In this document: positions 11,693-21,490 of the stretch, piece by piece | Position numbering within the stretch: the stretch's first letter is position 1 | How the letters are laid out: the number at the start of each line of letters is the position of its first letter | Made by a program: the position numbers and the translations under genes | Notes under the pieces: generated by a model | The model's database searches: none | What the model saw: the letters and a program-made list of their open reading frames with translations, nothing else | What the model was told of the DNA's origin: nothing | From: Macrocybe gigantea | Taxonomy: Eukaryota > Basidiomycota > Agaricomycetes > Agaricales > Callistosporiaceae | DNA length: 64,000 bases | Assembly: GCA_011319805.1 (NCBI GenBank) | Contig: SJRY01000236.1 | Coordinates: forward strand, 744,001-808,000 | Direction: 5' to 3'

Positions 11693-13224
11693 CTAAGCAA
11701 TGGCGATGTCCTCTATTAATACATCAAACTCCAGGTCCCTCCATACAGCACATCTTTGTCGCAAATAATTGGAGACGGCCTTGGTAGAGAGAAGGGTAAA
11801 TGATTGTAATTTCCGCCTTGAAAGATCATCTTCCCAGTTTGAGGAAATACGAGATTCGACGAAACCAACAAGCGACGAGTTGGAATAACGACTACCACTG
11901 CATTGCACATATATGGTCCTCAGAGAGGGCAGGATCGGCTGATAGTTAAAGGATGAGCAAGCTGAGAAAAAGTCATCTCTGATCGGATCATGCTCCCAGT
12001 CAATGAGGGAAAAACGAAGAGTCAAAACGCTGACTCGTGGAAGCCGCGCCAGGCACTCCAGGAGCTGGTCTTCTGTGACTGGTAGATAAGAGAAGGAAAG
12101 GGTTTCGATGGTATCTGAAGCTTCCTGTAATGCGGAGAGGAAGCTCAGATGCACGATAGACCAATCCTGACTGGCGGTACGAATTTGCCAATCCAACTGT
12201 AGTAACCGAAGATTGGGAAACGATAGTTGCTCAAAAAGGTGGGCGCAAGATGAAAGTGGTGACCCGGAATTAGGGTCAGGATTTTCGGAGTGCAGGATTA
12301 GACGAATTCGCTCCAGCGAGAGGAGCGGCGTACGTTCGGTGGACTCCATCTTCGACCTTAAGCTGCAGTTCAACTCCACACTGCACTGCACCAGGCGGTC
12401 GCTATGCCGCAGGATATCAAGAAAATCCTCTACTGAGAGACGATTACGCTGGTCCAGATGGAGATGAAGTCCAGTTAATTGGCCCCAGGGAATTCGCAAT
12501 GCCCGGATATTGAGCGGCACGACAGTATTCCAAAGACCCTTGATTTCGAGCGCCAAGGTCCGCAATTCCGGATAACGATGGGTGATGTCGTTCTTAAGGA
12601 CCTCCATGCTTGAGCTAGGGATTAAGAGGTGGATGTTTAGCCAACGATAGGCTTGTGGAAAGAGAAGAGAGAGAATTTGCAATGACAGGTCATCGGACGT
12701 GCGCCCGGTAGGATTGTGAAGAACACGGACAGAGAGCAGGTGTCTCTGGGAATAGGCCAACCATGTATTCACCGCATCCAATAGATGTTGACGTCTCTGG
12801 GAACGGGATCGTCGAGGGAGCTTGTGATTTGGACTTCAAATGATGCCCATAGCTTCGGGATCGAGAACGACAACGTCCTCCACGTGGAGCACACATGACA
12901 CAACAAAGAGAGAGCATCGCTGGCATCAAACCGCGAATACGGTGGAAGGCAGCATACGAAGATCTCTGTCTGGAGCTCGAGAGGCAACCGAGCGAACAAA
13001 GACGCCCGCAAAGCATGCTGTGGACTCCCGAATGACCTGGAACTCTGCTGACGGTCAATGAGACATGGCACGAAAGAGAGCAACAGCGTATTAACCTCCG
13101 GATGTTCCGCCTCTCCAAAATGTGGATGATTTAACTCGTGAAATCTTCGATGTCTCATGCTAGGACGACGACTAGTGTAGTTGGGTAGTCCATTGCTGTA
13201 ATATGGGGACGAGTGGGAGGGCAT
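11693..13224 (-). CDS. F-box protein, apparently frameshifted
   Basis: Two minus-strand frames join into one protein. The first (13224-about 12780) holds an F-box-like segment, LARLPLELQTEIFVCCLPP, followed by CHVCSTWRTLSFSIPKLWASFEV, the common agaricomycete layout. The second (about 12781-11693) is a Leu-rich, LRR-like region of about 350 residues. F-box proteins recruit substrates to SCF ubiquitin ligases; this family is hugely expanded in mushrooms and its targets are unknown. The frames differ by exactly one missing base somewhere in about 12775-12830, a stretch with short C runs, and no plausible intron bridges them. I read it as one gene with either a real frameshift or a consensus error; if the shift is real the product is only the 151-residue F-box part. 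Confidence 0.7.
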
Positions 13225-13448
13225 GGCGATCGTAATCGCCTAAAGAGGAGGAATGAGCACCTCTGCCAACGTGTGCGAGCAGTGCGAGAAGCCATGACGC
13301 TTGCACCCGAACTGCCCAAATGATTCAGTCAGTCATCAGCAAGGCAGCCGTCATAGACGAATGGGGAACTTACACTGGCGTTAAAGCTCAATTGGACGGT
13401 CGCTGGCATCCGACTATGATACCGATAATACAAATCTAGTATAACAAG

Positions 13449-14151
13449 TCAGAAGAACTGCCTGAAATCATATGCAACAGTTTGTCCCTCCATTGAGTCA
13501 TTCACACTAGTCTGGCCGGTTCCTTTTGCAGGCTGAGTGTTTGCTTTGGAATTGACGATGGAAACGTTTTTCCGCCTAGGCTTGACGTCCAGGTTCTTGT
13601 CGCGCTTCCGCGCCTGTTTCCGAGATGAGGCATGAACTACTCCTTCGCTCTCATCCAATACTTCGCTGTCTGCTACCTCTTCCATCACCAAGCCACCAAC
13701 GTCTTCCTTTTCTTTGTCCTCCTTTCGTCTTCTTTTCTCTTCTTTTCTCCGTTGCTTTTCCTCTTCCGCCTGGGTGCTCACGATCATTAACAGACAATAA
13801 TAAGTGAAAAAGATGTGGCTTTACAATACGACGCTGTTCAGCGATCTCTGCCAATATCTGATCTTTATATGGAAATGCGTTTGGAATTCCTGGGTCTCTG
13901 GGATGTTCTGTGGAGAATGATTGAATATCGTAGGATCTTTAAACTAAAACTAATACTTGTTGGAACGCACTTGTCTTCCATTGCGGATTTTTCTTCGCGG
14001 CTTTACCTTCCTTTTTTCGGCTTTCTCTCACTTTCCGCAGGACTTTTCTACGCTCATTTGTAGTACCGCGCTTGCTTGTCTCTGGAAACCGGTCAGTTTT
14101 GGACAGCTGGGGGGTTGGGGCGAACAGCTAACTTTTGCGTATTCGAGGCAT
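13449..14151 (-). CDS. Nucleostemin/GNL3-type N-terminal (Grn1) domain protein, GTPase domain absent
   Basis: Exons 14151-14133, 14081-13971, 13907-13825 and 13769-13449 keep phase and encode 177 aa. Residues 1-75 match the basic N-terminus of the GNL3/Grn1/Nug1 nucleolar GTPases: MPRIRKKTSKRGTTNERRK, then AAKKNPQWK, then DPGIPNAFPYKDQILAEI. That region targets the protein to the nucleolus and binds pre-60S particles. A Lys/Glu coiled coil and a second basic patch follow. In normal family members the circularly permuted GTPase domain would come next, but a TGA at 13449-13451 ends the frame and no G motif (NKxD, DxxG, P-loop) occurs before the F-box gene 225 bases away. So it is either a truncated remnant or a domain-only relative. 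The LINE-1 insertion lies 86 bases upstream of its ATG. Confidence 0.72.
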
Positions 14152-14220
14152 TTTGGACAGGAATCAACCTCTGCTGAGAAATTTTCCTCGGCGAGCATTA
14201 TGTAATCAAGAACGATAATC

Positions 14221-14236
14221 GTAAGCATTTATTTTC
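14221..14236. repeat. Target-site duplication of LINE-1, 3' copy
   Basis: gtaagcatttattttc, identical to 21756-21771. It abuts the poly-T tract (14237-14257), which is the poly-A tail of the minus-strand LINE. Confidence 0.95.
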
Positions 14237-14359
14237 TTTTTTTTTTTTTTTTTTTTTGGACAAGCAGTGTTATTAAGTAGCAACCGACAAAAGGTCTAGC
14301 CCTACATAATATGCTATCATGGTGTCTTGCAAAGATCACCACTCCGAGGAAAAATGCTC

Positions 14360-16765
14360 TTACGCACTCCCTGGTCGGGTCGTGTGGGGCTCCGTTTGCC
14401 AGTCCCTGGCGTTCTCCATGTGGAGGGCCCAGGGTGGTTTTATACCCACTAAAACCTCAGGGGCTGTCACCCAGTTTTCGGGGAGGTCATTTTCTTTGTG
14501 TAACGTCCCCATCCACGTTTCTTTGATGGTCCTGCTTAAGTCGTTCTTCTTTTTGTGTTTATTCTTCATGGCATTTATCCGGTCAAGTTGGAGGCGGGTG
14601 TTCACCTTGTTATGCCATCTCGTGCATATTTCGGGAAGGGAGTGGGTCCGGCCTTGTATCGTTCGCTCGCATCGTAGGGTCCAAATTAGGAAAGCTGTTT
14701 CGGAGAGGAGTATGCGTAGTAGACGGGATCGTCCTTTGTGTGGGAGGTCTGGTGCATTGTTGTCTGTGTTAGCGATGGATGCATGCCCGCAGCCTAGGAC
14801 CAATCCAAGGGATACTACGGGCCATGTCGGTTCGCCGTGCGGCCATAGGGCGGCGGTCATGTACCACAGGAGTTGTGAGGCTCCTGTTGGGCATTCAGTC
14901 AGTATATGTTCCATTGACTCTGGTGTCATGTTGCATGCTGAGCATACTGCCCTGTGTTCAAGAGTCGGTATGTTTTGCCAGAAGGTTCCGATTTTGTGCG
15001 TGCCATGAATGCTTTTGAGGAGGAACTGTTGGATGTTCTTGCTGATATCTTTATTCCGGCATCCCATCCAGATTCGTTCGTTTCGTTCGAGGTGGTGGGT
15101 GATGTCATTTGTGGCTAATCTGGCACGTTCCAGATTGATCATCGTGGCTCGGCGTTCTTGGGGTGTCGCTTTCTCTCGGATCAGAGCGTATGCCGTGGCT
15201 TGGGAGAGGGATCGGAGTTTTGCCCCACGGAGGTCAAATTCTGGCGGTATGCTTAGGTCTAGGGGGTCCGGGTCATTTTTCTCGGCTCCTTCTTTCGCGA
15301 GTCTGTCTGCGGCCTCGTTTCCTTCATCATTGTTGTGGCCTTTTACCCACTGGAATGACGTTTGTGCTGACCGTCGTCGTAGGTGGTAAGCTGTGGCTCT
15401 CATTAGGTCTCGGTTACTTACGTTCGCCCATCCACAGTCTTCCCATCGTGGCAGGTCTCTTGTTAGTCCATTAATAGCATATAAGGAGTCGGTGATGAAT
15501 GTTATTGGGATCCAAGGGTCGATGCGTTGGAGGGCGTACAGGATGGCTGCCACTTCCCCGACCTGGTTGGATTGGAGGTCGCCCGGTACTCTCAGGGCTT
15601 TATTTAAGGGGTGGCCATTCGTTATCCATATTCCACTGCCGCATTGTGCGTCAGCTTGTCCATTTCTTATGCATGAGCCATCAGTGTAGACAATGAGAGC
15701 TTCGTCGAGCAGGTTGAGGCCCCGTGTGGGGGTCTGTAGCCGGTATGCCGGGTTGTCAGAGGTTGTCGCGGGGTCTGTGAATATTCGGAAACTGTCAGCT
15801 AGGTCATTGAGGATGGTTACGGAGGGGTCAAAAAGTATCTCGCCCCGCCGTTGCATGCGCGCTTGTTGATTCTTTTCTTTCCGGCGGTGTGTTAGGGAGA
15901 GGTTGTCATGAGGAGGGGTGTTGAATACATTGTATTTTGGTTTGAGGTTTGTCAGGATGGATTGGGCTCTTAGGGCGCATCTGTGTGGGTTCATGCATCC
16001 GTCGTCTCTATCACGTCGGCAGTCGTCACATGCGCAGTTGCGCCGTGGGTTGTGCCGGTTGCCGTGAGAGTCTCTTTCGCAGCTGAGTCGTCGTTGGGCC
16101 TCAACTAGGTCTCGTATCGTGTTCATCGTGTGTGCCGTCTTTAGGCAATGGTCTTTCTGGGAGTGGTAGGTTCTGGGTGGGGTTCCTAGGTGGAACCATG
16201 CCGGGAGCTGTTCCTTGAGGTTCCGTGAGAGTTTGAGAGGTGCAAAGGTGAGGCCGTATTTGTGTGCTGTTTTTAGCATAGATAGGATTCTTGGCGGGAT
16301 CTTCTTAGCAAGAGGGCCTCTGGTTGGGGGGCGGCGCGTTTCTAGGAATGAGGTTAAGCTTTTCTGGTCCGTGATACCACTGGGGTGGAGATGGTTTATT
16401 ATGGCGTCCGTTGCATAGGCCCACGTTGGGCGCGAGGGGCTTAGGTCGAGGTATGATCTGAGCCATGTGATCTCGATCGCTTCGTTTCGTGCCCTGATGT
16501 CAAGGAGGTTTATCCCACCTTCTTTTTTGGGGAGGTAGAGAGTTCCGAGGCTAACTGGGGGGTGGTGTCGGTGTTCCAGATGAAATTCCTCGTAATTTTG
16601 ACGAGTGCGTCTTCGATGGGTTTCGGCATGCCTTGAGCTTTGGTCAGGAATTGGGTCATGCCACCTATAAACATCTGGGCGATTAGTTGCTTTGCATCTA
16701 GCGTGGGGTGGCCTAGGTTCCACCGTTGGAGTGTCTGCTTGATTTTGTCGAGTACAGGTTCCCAA
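14360..16765 (-). CDS. LINE-1 ORF2, C-terminal part: RT end, RNase H, zinc motif
   Basis: Third piece of ORF2. After a region equivalent to the RT thumb (the real junction lies near 16557, so codons upstream of that are out of frame with the RT piece), it carries an RNase H domain with the expected acidic residues: YTDGSC, then GEVAAIL, then TDSLYAING, then KGHNNDEGNEAADRLAK. RNase H removes the RNA template during reverse transcription. A CSAC...HILTECP Cys/His cluster follows, a C-terminal motif seen in many LINEs. The frame is open to its stop at 14360, about 100 bases before the poly-A tail. Confidence 0.9.
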   Translation of the reverse strand: MGTCTRQNQADTPTVEPRPPHARCKATNRPDVYRWHDPIPDQSSRHAETHRRRTRQNYEEFHLEHRHHPPVSLGTLYLPKKEGGINLLDIRARNEAIEITWLRSYLDLSPSRPTWAYATDAIINHLHPSGITDQKSLTSFLETRRPPTRGPLAKKIPPRILSMLKTAHKYGLTFAPLKLSRNLKEQLPAWFHLGTPPRTYHSQKDHCLKTAHTMNTIRDLVEAQRRLSCERDSHGNRHNPRRNCACDDCRRDRDDGCMNPHRCALRAQSILTNLKPKYNVFNTPPHDNLSLTHRRKEKNQQARMQRRGEILFDPSVTILNDLADSFRIFTDPATTSDNPAYRLQTPTRGLNLLDEALIVYTDGSCIRNGQADAQCGSGIWITNGHPLNKALRVPGDLQSNQVGEVAAILYALQRIDPWIPITFITDSLYAINGLTRDLPRWEDCGWANVSNRDLMRATAYHLRRRSAQTSFQWVKGHNNDEGNEAADRLAKEGAEKNDPDPLDLSIPPEFDLRGAKLRSLSQATAYALIREKATPQERRATMINLERARLATNDITHHLERNERIWMGCRNKDISKNIQQFLLKSIHGTHKIGTFWQNIPTLEHRAVCSACNMTPESMEHILTECPTGASQLLWYMTAALWPHGEPTWPVVSLGLVLGCGHASIANTDNNAPDLPHKGRSRLLRILLSETAFLIWTLRCERTIQGRTHSLPEICTRWHNKVNTRLQLDRINAMKNKHKKKNDLSRTIKETWMGTLHKENDLPENWVTAPEVLVGIKPPWALHMENARDWQTEPHTTRPGSA

Positions 16766-17901
16766 GGCGTCGCGGCGTTCGCTTTATTGCCAATCCATGC
16801 TCCGAGGGAGCGTACAGCATTGCCATCTTCTGCTATTTTGATCTTTGGGTCTAGCGGTTGGTCGGTCTCGTGGATACAGCGTGTTGTAGTGATTCTTTGT
16901 CGATGCGTTTCTGTGCCTATCGGGATAATCTCAGTCTTCTCTATGTTAAATTTCGCTCCTGATGCTATGCACCATGTTCGGAGTGTGTTTCCAAGGTCTT
17001 CGAATCTGCAGCCGTTTCGGAGGTAGATGGTTGTATCGTCAGCGAACATGTTGACAATAATTTTCCTGGAGCACCCAGGGATTTCGTATCCGCACAGCCT
17101 TTTGTCGTCGCGGATCATGCATGCTAGTGGTTCTATGGCGATGTTGAAGAGGAGGCATGAGAGCGGGTCCCCTTGTCGGACTCCTCTCGTTACTTTGAAT
17201 GGCGAGCTGGTAACTCCATTGATAACTACTTGGGTCTGGGCATTTTCGTAGAGTGATCTAACTGTCGCGATGAAGCGCGGTGGTAGACGGAACGTTTCTA
17301 GTGCCTCGAGGAGGTAGTCGTGGCGCACCTTGTCGTAGGCTTTTTCCTGGTCGAGGGCAACGATGGTGCCATTTTCCTCCATTGCCTCGGCGTAGTCTAT
17401 GATTGTTTCCGATAGTCGTATTGGGTCGAAGATAGATCGGCCTGGTATAAAGCCGGATTGGTCGGGGTGTATCAGGGAGGGTGCTATTTCTGCTAGGTCC
17501 AGTGCTAGGGCCTTGGTGAGTATTTTGTAGTCGGTGTTCAGTAATGTTATTGGTCTATAGTTTGCAATGTTTAGCTTATCTTTCTTCTTGTAGATCGGAC
17601 ACATCCATCCCAGTGTGAAGGTTGTGCTGTCGTCTACCCCGTAGTCCTGGATGTCGTTTAGGACTTGGGTGAGTGTTTTAATTATGTCGAAGTGGGGGCG
17701 CTTGCTGTTCGCGTCGGTTTGAGCCAGGACGTCCAGCTTCTTCCATATCTCGTAGGGTATTCCGTCAATTCCTGCCGCCCTGCCATTTTTCGACAGTTCT
17801 AGGGCCCTTCGTACTTGTGCTTCGGATAACGTGGATCCCAGCGGTCCGTTATTAGGATCGCGTTGGTATTTTTGATGCTCCGGTATTGATTGCATTGCCA
17901 T
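16510..17901 (-). CDS. LINE-1 ORF2, reverse transcriptase part
   Basis: Middle piece of ORF2. The RT domain shows SGFIPGRS, IVALDQEKAYDKVRH, GVRQGDPLSCLLFN and the active-site box MFADDT (FADD, with both catalytic Asp residues present). It copies the element RNA at the nicked target. The frame is offset by one base from the endonuclease piece (junction in the four-G run 17929-17932 on the plus strand) and from the RNase H piece (six-G run 16557-16562). Adding one base at each would make ORF2 continuous from 19577 to 14360, so the breaks are either very young or consensus errors. Confidence 0.92.
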   Translation of the reverse strand: MAMQSIPEHQKYQRDPNNGPLGSTLSEAQVRRALELSKNGRAAGIDGIPYEIWKKLDVLAQTDANSKRPHFDIIKTLTQVLNDIQDYGVDDSTTFTLGWMCPIYKKKDKLNIANYRPITLLNTDYKILTKALALDLAEIAPSLIHPDQSGFIPGRSIFDPIRLSETIIDYAEAMEENGTIVALDQEKAYDKVRHDYLLEALETFRLPPRFIATVRSLYENAQTQVVINGVTSSPFKVTRGVRQGDPLSCLLFNIAIEPLACMIRDDKRLCGYEIPGCSRKIIVNMFADDTTIYLRNGCRFEDLGNTLRTWCIASGAKFNIEKTEIIPIGTETHRQRITTTRCIHETDQPLDPKIKIAEDGNAVRSLGAWIGNKANAATPWEPVLDKIKQTLQRWNLGHPTLDAKQLIAQMFIGGMTQFLTKAQGMPKPIEDALVKITRNFIWNTDTTPQLASELSTSPKKKVG

Positions 17902-17924
17902 CCTTGTGGCCTGCCATCGGGTTG

Positions 17925-19577
17925 CTATGGGGTGTTTATGTCTTGTTGTTGTAGGTCATCGTGGTAGCGGCGTGCGTGTTCGGCCATGGCATCGGACCTT
18001 GTTATGTACTCCCCTGTGGTCGGGTCTTGGAGCATCAGCATCAAGTCCCTTGGTTTCTTGGGGCTGTTCACTTTCGACCAGTACGTTCCAATTTTTTCTC
18101 CGTTTTGTGACCATTTGAACTTCATCGCTTGGGCTTGCGTCTTGTATCGTTTCTTTATCAGATGATCCAATTCGTTATGGAGGATGGCTTCGTCGCGTCG
18201 GCTGTTCTCATTAGTGTCTATTGTGGTGTGGTTGGCACTCTTATAGATGTCCGCTTTCAGGTGCAATATCTTGTTGTTCAACCTAGCCAGGTGAGTTCTT
18301 CCTCTTGTTTTGGCTACCTCGCGTAATGTGTTCTTAAATTCCTCCCATAGGGTCTGTGGGTTCTGTGTCGAGGTCCTCGCATGGGCTGCCTCGGCAATTC
18401 TGTTTTGGTAGGTCATGCCTATGTTACGCATGCTGGCGAGCATAGGTTTATCCTCCAGAAGGGAGAGGGGCCACGTCCATCGGCCTCTCCCTATGAATGG
18501 AATAGCAGGGGAGATGAGCTTAACCGTGACGAGGTCGTGGTCGGTCGGGACGGGGCTCGGACCGTGTTCCCATTCTACTAAGTTTGCGAACATTGCCGGT
18601 GTAGTATATATCCGATCGAGTCGTGATGCAGTCAGACTGTTGCTGCGGAAGGTGAATGTTCTTTCATTTGGGTTTTCCTGGCGCCAGCTGTCCTCAACAT
18701 TGAACAGGTGGCGTAGGTCTCTCAGTGCCGTGACGGCCTGTTCGTGGTCTGGTCTTATAGGTGCTCGGTCAATGGGGTCTTCAGTCAGGTTGAAGTCCCC
18801 GAGCATCACGTCTGGGATCGGTATCCTTGAGGTTGTGGTTTCGTGCCGTATTTTGTTCCAGAAGTCGGGGTGTTCGAGTGGGTTATTTGGTGCGTATACA
18901 TTCAGTAGTGTGAGTTTTTCGTCGCTGTGCCAGTTTATTGATAATGAGACGGCGCGTCCCGGGATTATGGGTGTAAATCTAATGGTGTCAGTATTTAGGA
19001 GCTCCTTATTTATGATAAAGGCAGTCCCCGCCTTGCCTCCAGGGTGGGTGGGATCGCTCGAGTTGAAGCACGCTAGTCTCCGTCCGAAGAGGTTTGTGAT
19101 TTGTTGTTCGTGTTCTGGGAGGAGGTGTGTTTCTTGCAGTGCAAGTATTGCTATTTTTCCGTTCTTAATCATGCTGTGGATGTTCGTCCATTTGGAGATG
19201 GGGCTTGTGCCTAAGAGGGTTGATGAGCGTCCTTTGACGTTTAGCGTGGCGATTTTAATATGGGCTCTTGTCTTTCGTCGGTGTGTTGATCTCGCGGGGT
19301 ATTGGTCTGGGGCTGTGGTCCTCTGGGTTGAGGATGTGCTGGTTCTCTGATTTCTCAGTGTCGCAGTTTGCGAGGGAGGAAACCCGCCTCCGAACCCTTC
19401 AGGAGCATCATCAGGGGGGCCCCCGGCGGCGTGAAGGGCCCCGCTTCCACTGGTGGAGGGGGTATGGCCGTGACCGGGTGAATGAGACCTGTTACTTGTA
19501 ATGCTTATATTCTGATAATTGGACTGGGTCGGTATTATGGAGCACTCGGTGACCGGCCTCGTGCTCCAGCGTGGCAT
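17925..19577 (-). CDS. LINE-1 ORF2, N-terminal part: AP-type endonuclease
   Basis: Starts at an ATG (19577). A low-complexity leader of about 110 residues precedes an exonuclease-endonuclease-phosphatase domain: KIATLNVKGRS (metal-binding Asn strand), ILALQETHL (catalytic Glu), then MLGDFNLTEDPID and PTDHDLVTVKL (active-site Asp/Asn and Asp-His). This domain nicks the target DNA to prime reverse transcription. It stops at 17925 where the frame slips into the RT piece. ORF1 ends 388 bases upstream. Confidence 0.9.
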   Translation of the reverse strand: MPRWSTRPVTECSIIPTQSNYQNISITSNRSHSPGHGHTPSTSGSGALHAAGGPPDDAPEGFGGGFPPSQTATLRNQRTSTSSTQRTTAPDQYPARSTHRRKTRAHIKIATLNVKGRSSTLLGTSPISKWTNIHSMIKNGKIAILALQETHLLPEHEQQITNLFGRRLACFNSSDPTHPGGKAGTAFIINKELLNTDTIRFTPIIPGRAVSLSINWHSDEKLTLLNVYAPNNPLEHPDFWNKIRHETTTSRIPIPDVMLGDFNLTEDPIDRAPIRPDHEQAVTALRDLRHLFNVEDSWRQENPNERTFTFRSNSLTASRLDRIYTTPAMFANLVEWEHGPSPVPTDHDLVTVKLISPAIPFIGRGRWTWPLSLLEDKPMLASMRNIGMTYQNRIAEAAHARTSTQNPQTLWEEFKNTLREVAKTRGRTHLARLNNKILHLKADIYKSANHTTIDTNENSRRDEAILHNELDHLIKKRYKTQAQAMKFKWSQNGEKIGTYWSKVNSPKKPRDLMLMLQDPTTGEYITRSDAMAEHARRYHDDLQQQDINTP

Positions 19578-19965
19578 CCCCAGCCACGCGCGGGGTTGGC
19601 TTGGTCCTCGCAGACTAGGAGCAGATGTCCGGGATTTGTCCCTGTCTCCGAGGCCTTTGACGGTGTGGTCCTGGCTCGCCCTGTCCAGGTTTCGGGACGA
19701 TGATCCGCTTTCCTGTCTCGCCGGGGGGCAATCAGTATATTTGGGCCGATCATCTCATTAACATCTTCTAGCAGTCCCGTGATAGAAGGCAGCAGCTCGT
19801 GTTTTCCTGCGAGACCCGGACTCACAGGGAGGGCATTTATTGAGTTGGGCGTTATCATTTATTGGAGTTTGTTGTATTTGGCTACATATGTCATTGGTAC
19901 CGTATCTCACTTCTGGTGCATTTTGGTGGCTCAGGTCTAACAGCTGTGTCGCCTATGAGGTCCTA

Positions 19966-21153
19966 CTAGGCCCTCCGGCTCCCTCGACTGCGCTTACTGT
20001 CCTTGTTCGTTTTCCTGTTCAGGCTCTCGAAGGGGCCATTCCAGCCTGGTATGTTTGGGAAGGGGCACATGCCCGTCGGGTGGCCTGTTGAGTGGCAGAT
20101 GTCACAGGGTGGGAAGATGGTCGCGAAACCTACTCCGTATAGCGGGGAGCGGTAGGTGATTCCGGCTAGGACAGTTCGCAGGTGGAGCCAGGTCCTCGGG
20201 GTCGTGGTCGGTAGGGAGACCATGACGTTAAATCTTGGGGTGGGTATGCCGCCTTTCACCTTCCAGTCCAGTTTCTCGGTGCGCAGGTTCGTGATGAAGG
20301 AGAGGGCAATGTCGTGGCAGCTGTCTTCGTTGGCGCCATCAGACCTGATAATTTCGCAGATCTCTGATATGTGGGGCTCAGATGCCCATGTTGAGGCAAC
20401 GATGTCGGCCACCGTGGCCGGTTCGGGACAGGTGAAACCATTGATGGTAAAAAGGAGTTCGGGGAAGGGGAAGGCCGCATAAGCGCGGGCTTCAAAGGTT
20501 ATTTCCTTGCTCGACCATATACGGCGTTCTAGGAGAATGTCGCGGAGAGTGTCTGGGAGGGTGAAGACGAGGAAGAAGGTTGGGAGCCGGTCCGCGGTTG
20601 CGTTGGGTTCCGGCTGGGGGGGGGAGATGCCTAAGTTGGACAGTGTGATGCCAGCTTGGCTCGCTATGTCCTGGATGCTCTTCCGGAGTTTCTCCGCGTA
20701 GAGTTGTCCTTCTTTCATGATGAGTTCTCCATTGGCCCCAAAGGGGCGTACGACGAGTTTGGTGGATACTACGCTTTTCCAGATATCGCGCACGTCGCTA
20801 TGCAGGGTGTCTACGATCGCGGCGGGGTGTTGGAGGTGGATGAGGGGGAAGCCATCCGTGGGGACCGGTGTAAACTGGGCTAAAGTATGGGAGGTGAGCG
20901 GGGCGCTGAGTGTTGCTATTAGCGCCCGGTTCTCCGGGGCTACCGACAGGGCATCTTCGAAGGGGTCCATGGCTTGTGGTGTGGTGGTGGGGATTGGTGC
21001 GGGGGTGACCGCGGTGGTTTGTCCAGGGGCATGGATCGAGCCATCCAGACCATCGCGGCGGGGGTCCTCGTCCATTCTTGCTTCCTCGACGGGCTGTTGG
21101 TCAGCCGGCGGTGAGGTCGGGGTTAGGCCAGTGGGTATTTGTGGTGTGCTCAC
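19966..21153 (-). CDS. LINE-1 ORF1, gag-like RNA-binding protein
   Basis: A frame of about 395 codons upstream of ORF2. It has a Pro/Thr-rich N-terminus, a middle domain without recognisable motif, and a C-terminal CCHC zinc knuckle (CDICHSTGHPTGMC) followed by a basic tail, as in LINE ORF1 proteins that coat the RNA. The codon at 21153 is GTG and the frame stays open upstream, so the true start is probably further 5', up to about 21240. Confidence 0.85.
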   Translation of the reverse strand: MSTPQIPTGLTPTSPPADQQPVEEARMDEDPRRDGLDGSIHAPGQTTAVTPAPIPTTTPQAMDPFEDALSVAPENRALIATLSAPLTSHTLAQFTPVPTDGFPLIHLQHPAAIVDTLHSDVRDIWKSVVSTKLVVRPFGANGELIMKEGQLYAEKLRKSIQDIASQAGITLSNLGISPPQPEPNATADRLPTFFLVFTLPDTLRDILLERRIWSSKEITFEARAYAAFPFPELLFTINGFTCPEPATVADIVASTWASEPHISEICEIIRSDGANEDSCHDIALSFITNLRTEKLDWKVKGGIPTPRFNVMVSLPTTTPRTWLHLRTVLAGITYRSPLYGVGFATIFPPCDICHSTGHPTGMCPFPNIPGWNGPFESLNRKTNKDSKRSRGSRRA

Positions 21154-21442
21154 CTCGTCTTGGGGTGTTCGTCCCTTCTCTTGATCGCTGGGTTCTTGGG
21201 CTAGCGAGGTCCCTTCTTGGTTAACAGAGGTTGGTGGGGGTGGTCACCATTGAGGTCGGGCGGGTGGGCCTCGGCTTCGGTTCTCTTGGGTGGTCTTGCG
21301 ATCGGTTTGGCTCGAGCAGCATTCGTGGCATTACGGATGCTGGTGTTTTGCTGGTCGTCGGGTCTCATCTCTGCGATGTGGATCTTGGGGTGAGTTCATG
21401 CCTTTATAGAGTGTTGTTGGTAGGTCGGGTTTCATCGGCTGG

Positions 21443-21490
21443 GGTGAGGCCGGGGCGCATATACAGGTGGTGAGGCCGGGGCGCATATAC
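21443..21490. repeat. 26-bp-period tandem repeat in the LINE-1 5' leader
   Basis: The 22-base word ggtgaggccggggcgcatat plus ac occurs at 21443-21464 and again at 21469-21490. Short tandem repeats in the 5' leader of LINEs often act as promoter units; here that is inference. Confidence 0.85.

Noticed and set aside
12769..13224. A separate short F-box gene followed by an independent LRR gene
   Set aside because: The two frames abut with exactly one base missing and together give the normal F-box plus LRR layout; the second frame has no ATG at its start.
14319..15008. Open frame of 229 codons on the plus strand
   Set aside because: Antisense to the RNase H and C-terminal part of LINE-1 ORF2; no domain seen.
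16510..17901. Programmed ribosomal frameshifting in LINE-1 ORF2
   Set aside because: Two identical-type slips in C runs of different length and at domain borders without a slippery heptamer; host genes in the window show the same defect, so consensus error is simpler.
18415..19350. Open frame of 311 codons on the plus strand inside LINE-1
   Set aside because: It lies antisense to the endonuclease, which has clear catalytic motifs; the composition is that of a reverse-strand shadow in CG-rich DNA.
20717..21184. Open frame of 155 codons on the plus strand
   Set aside because: Antisense shadow of LINE-1 ORF1.
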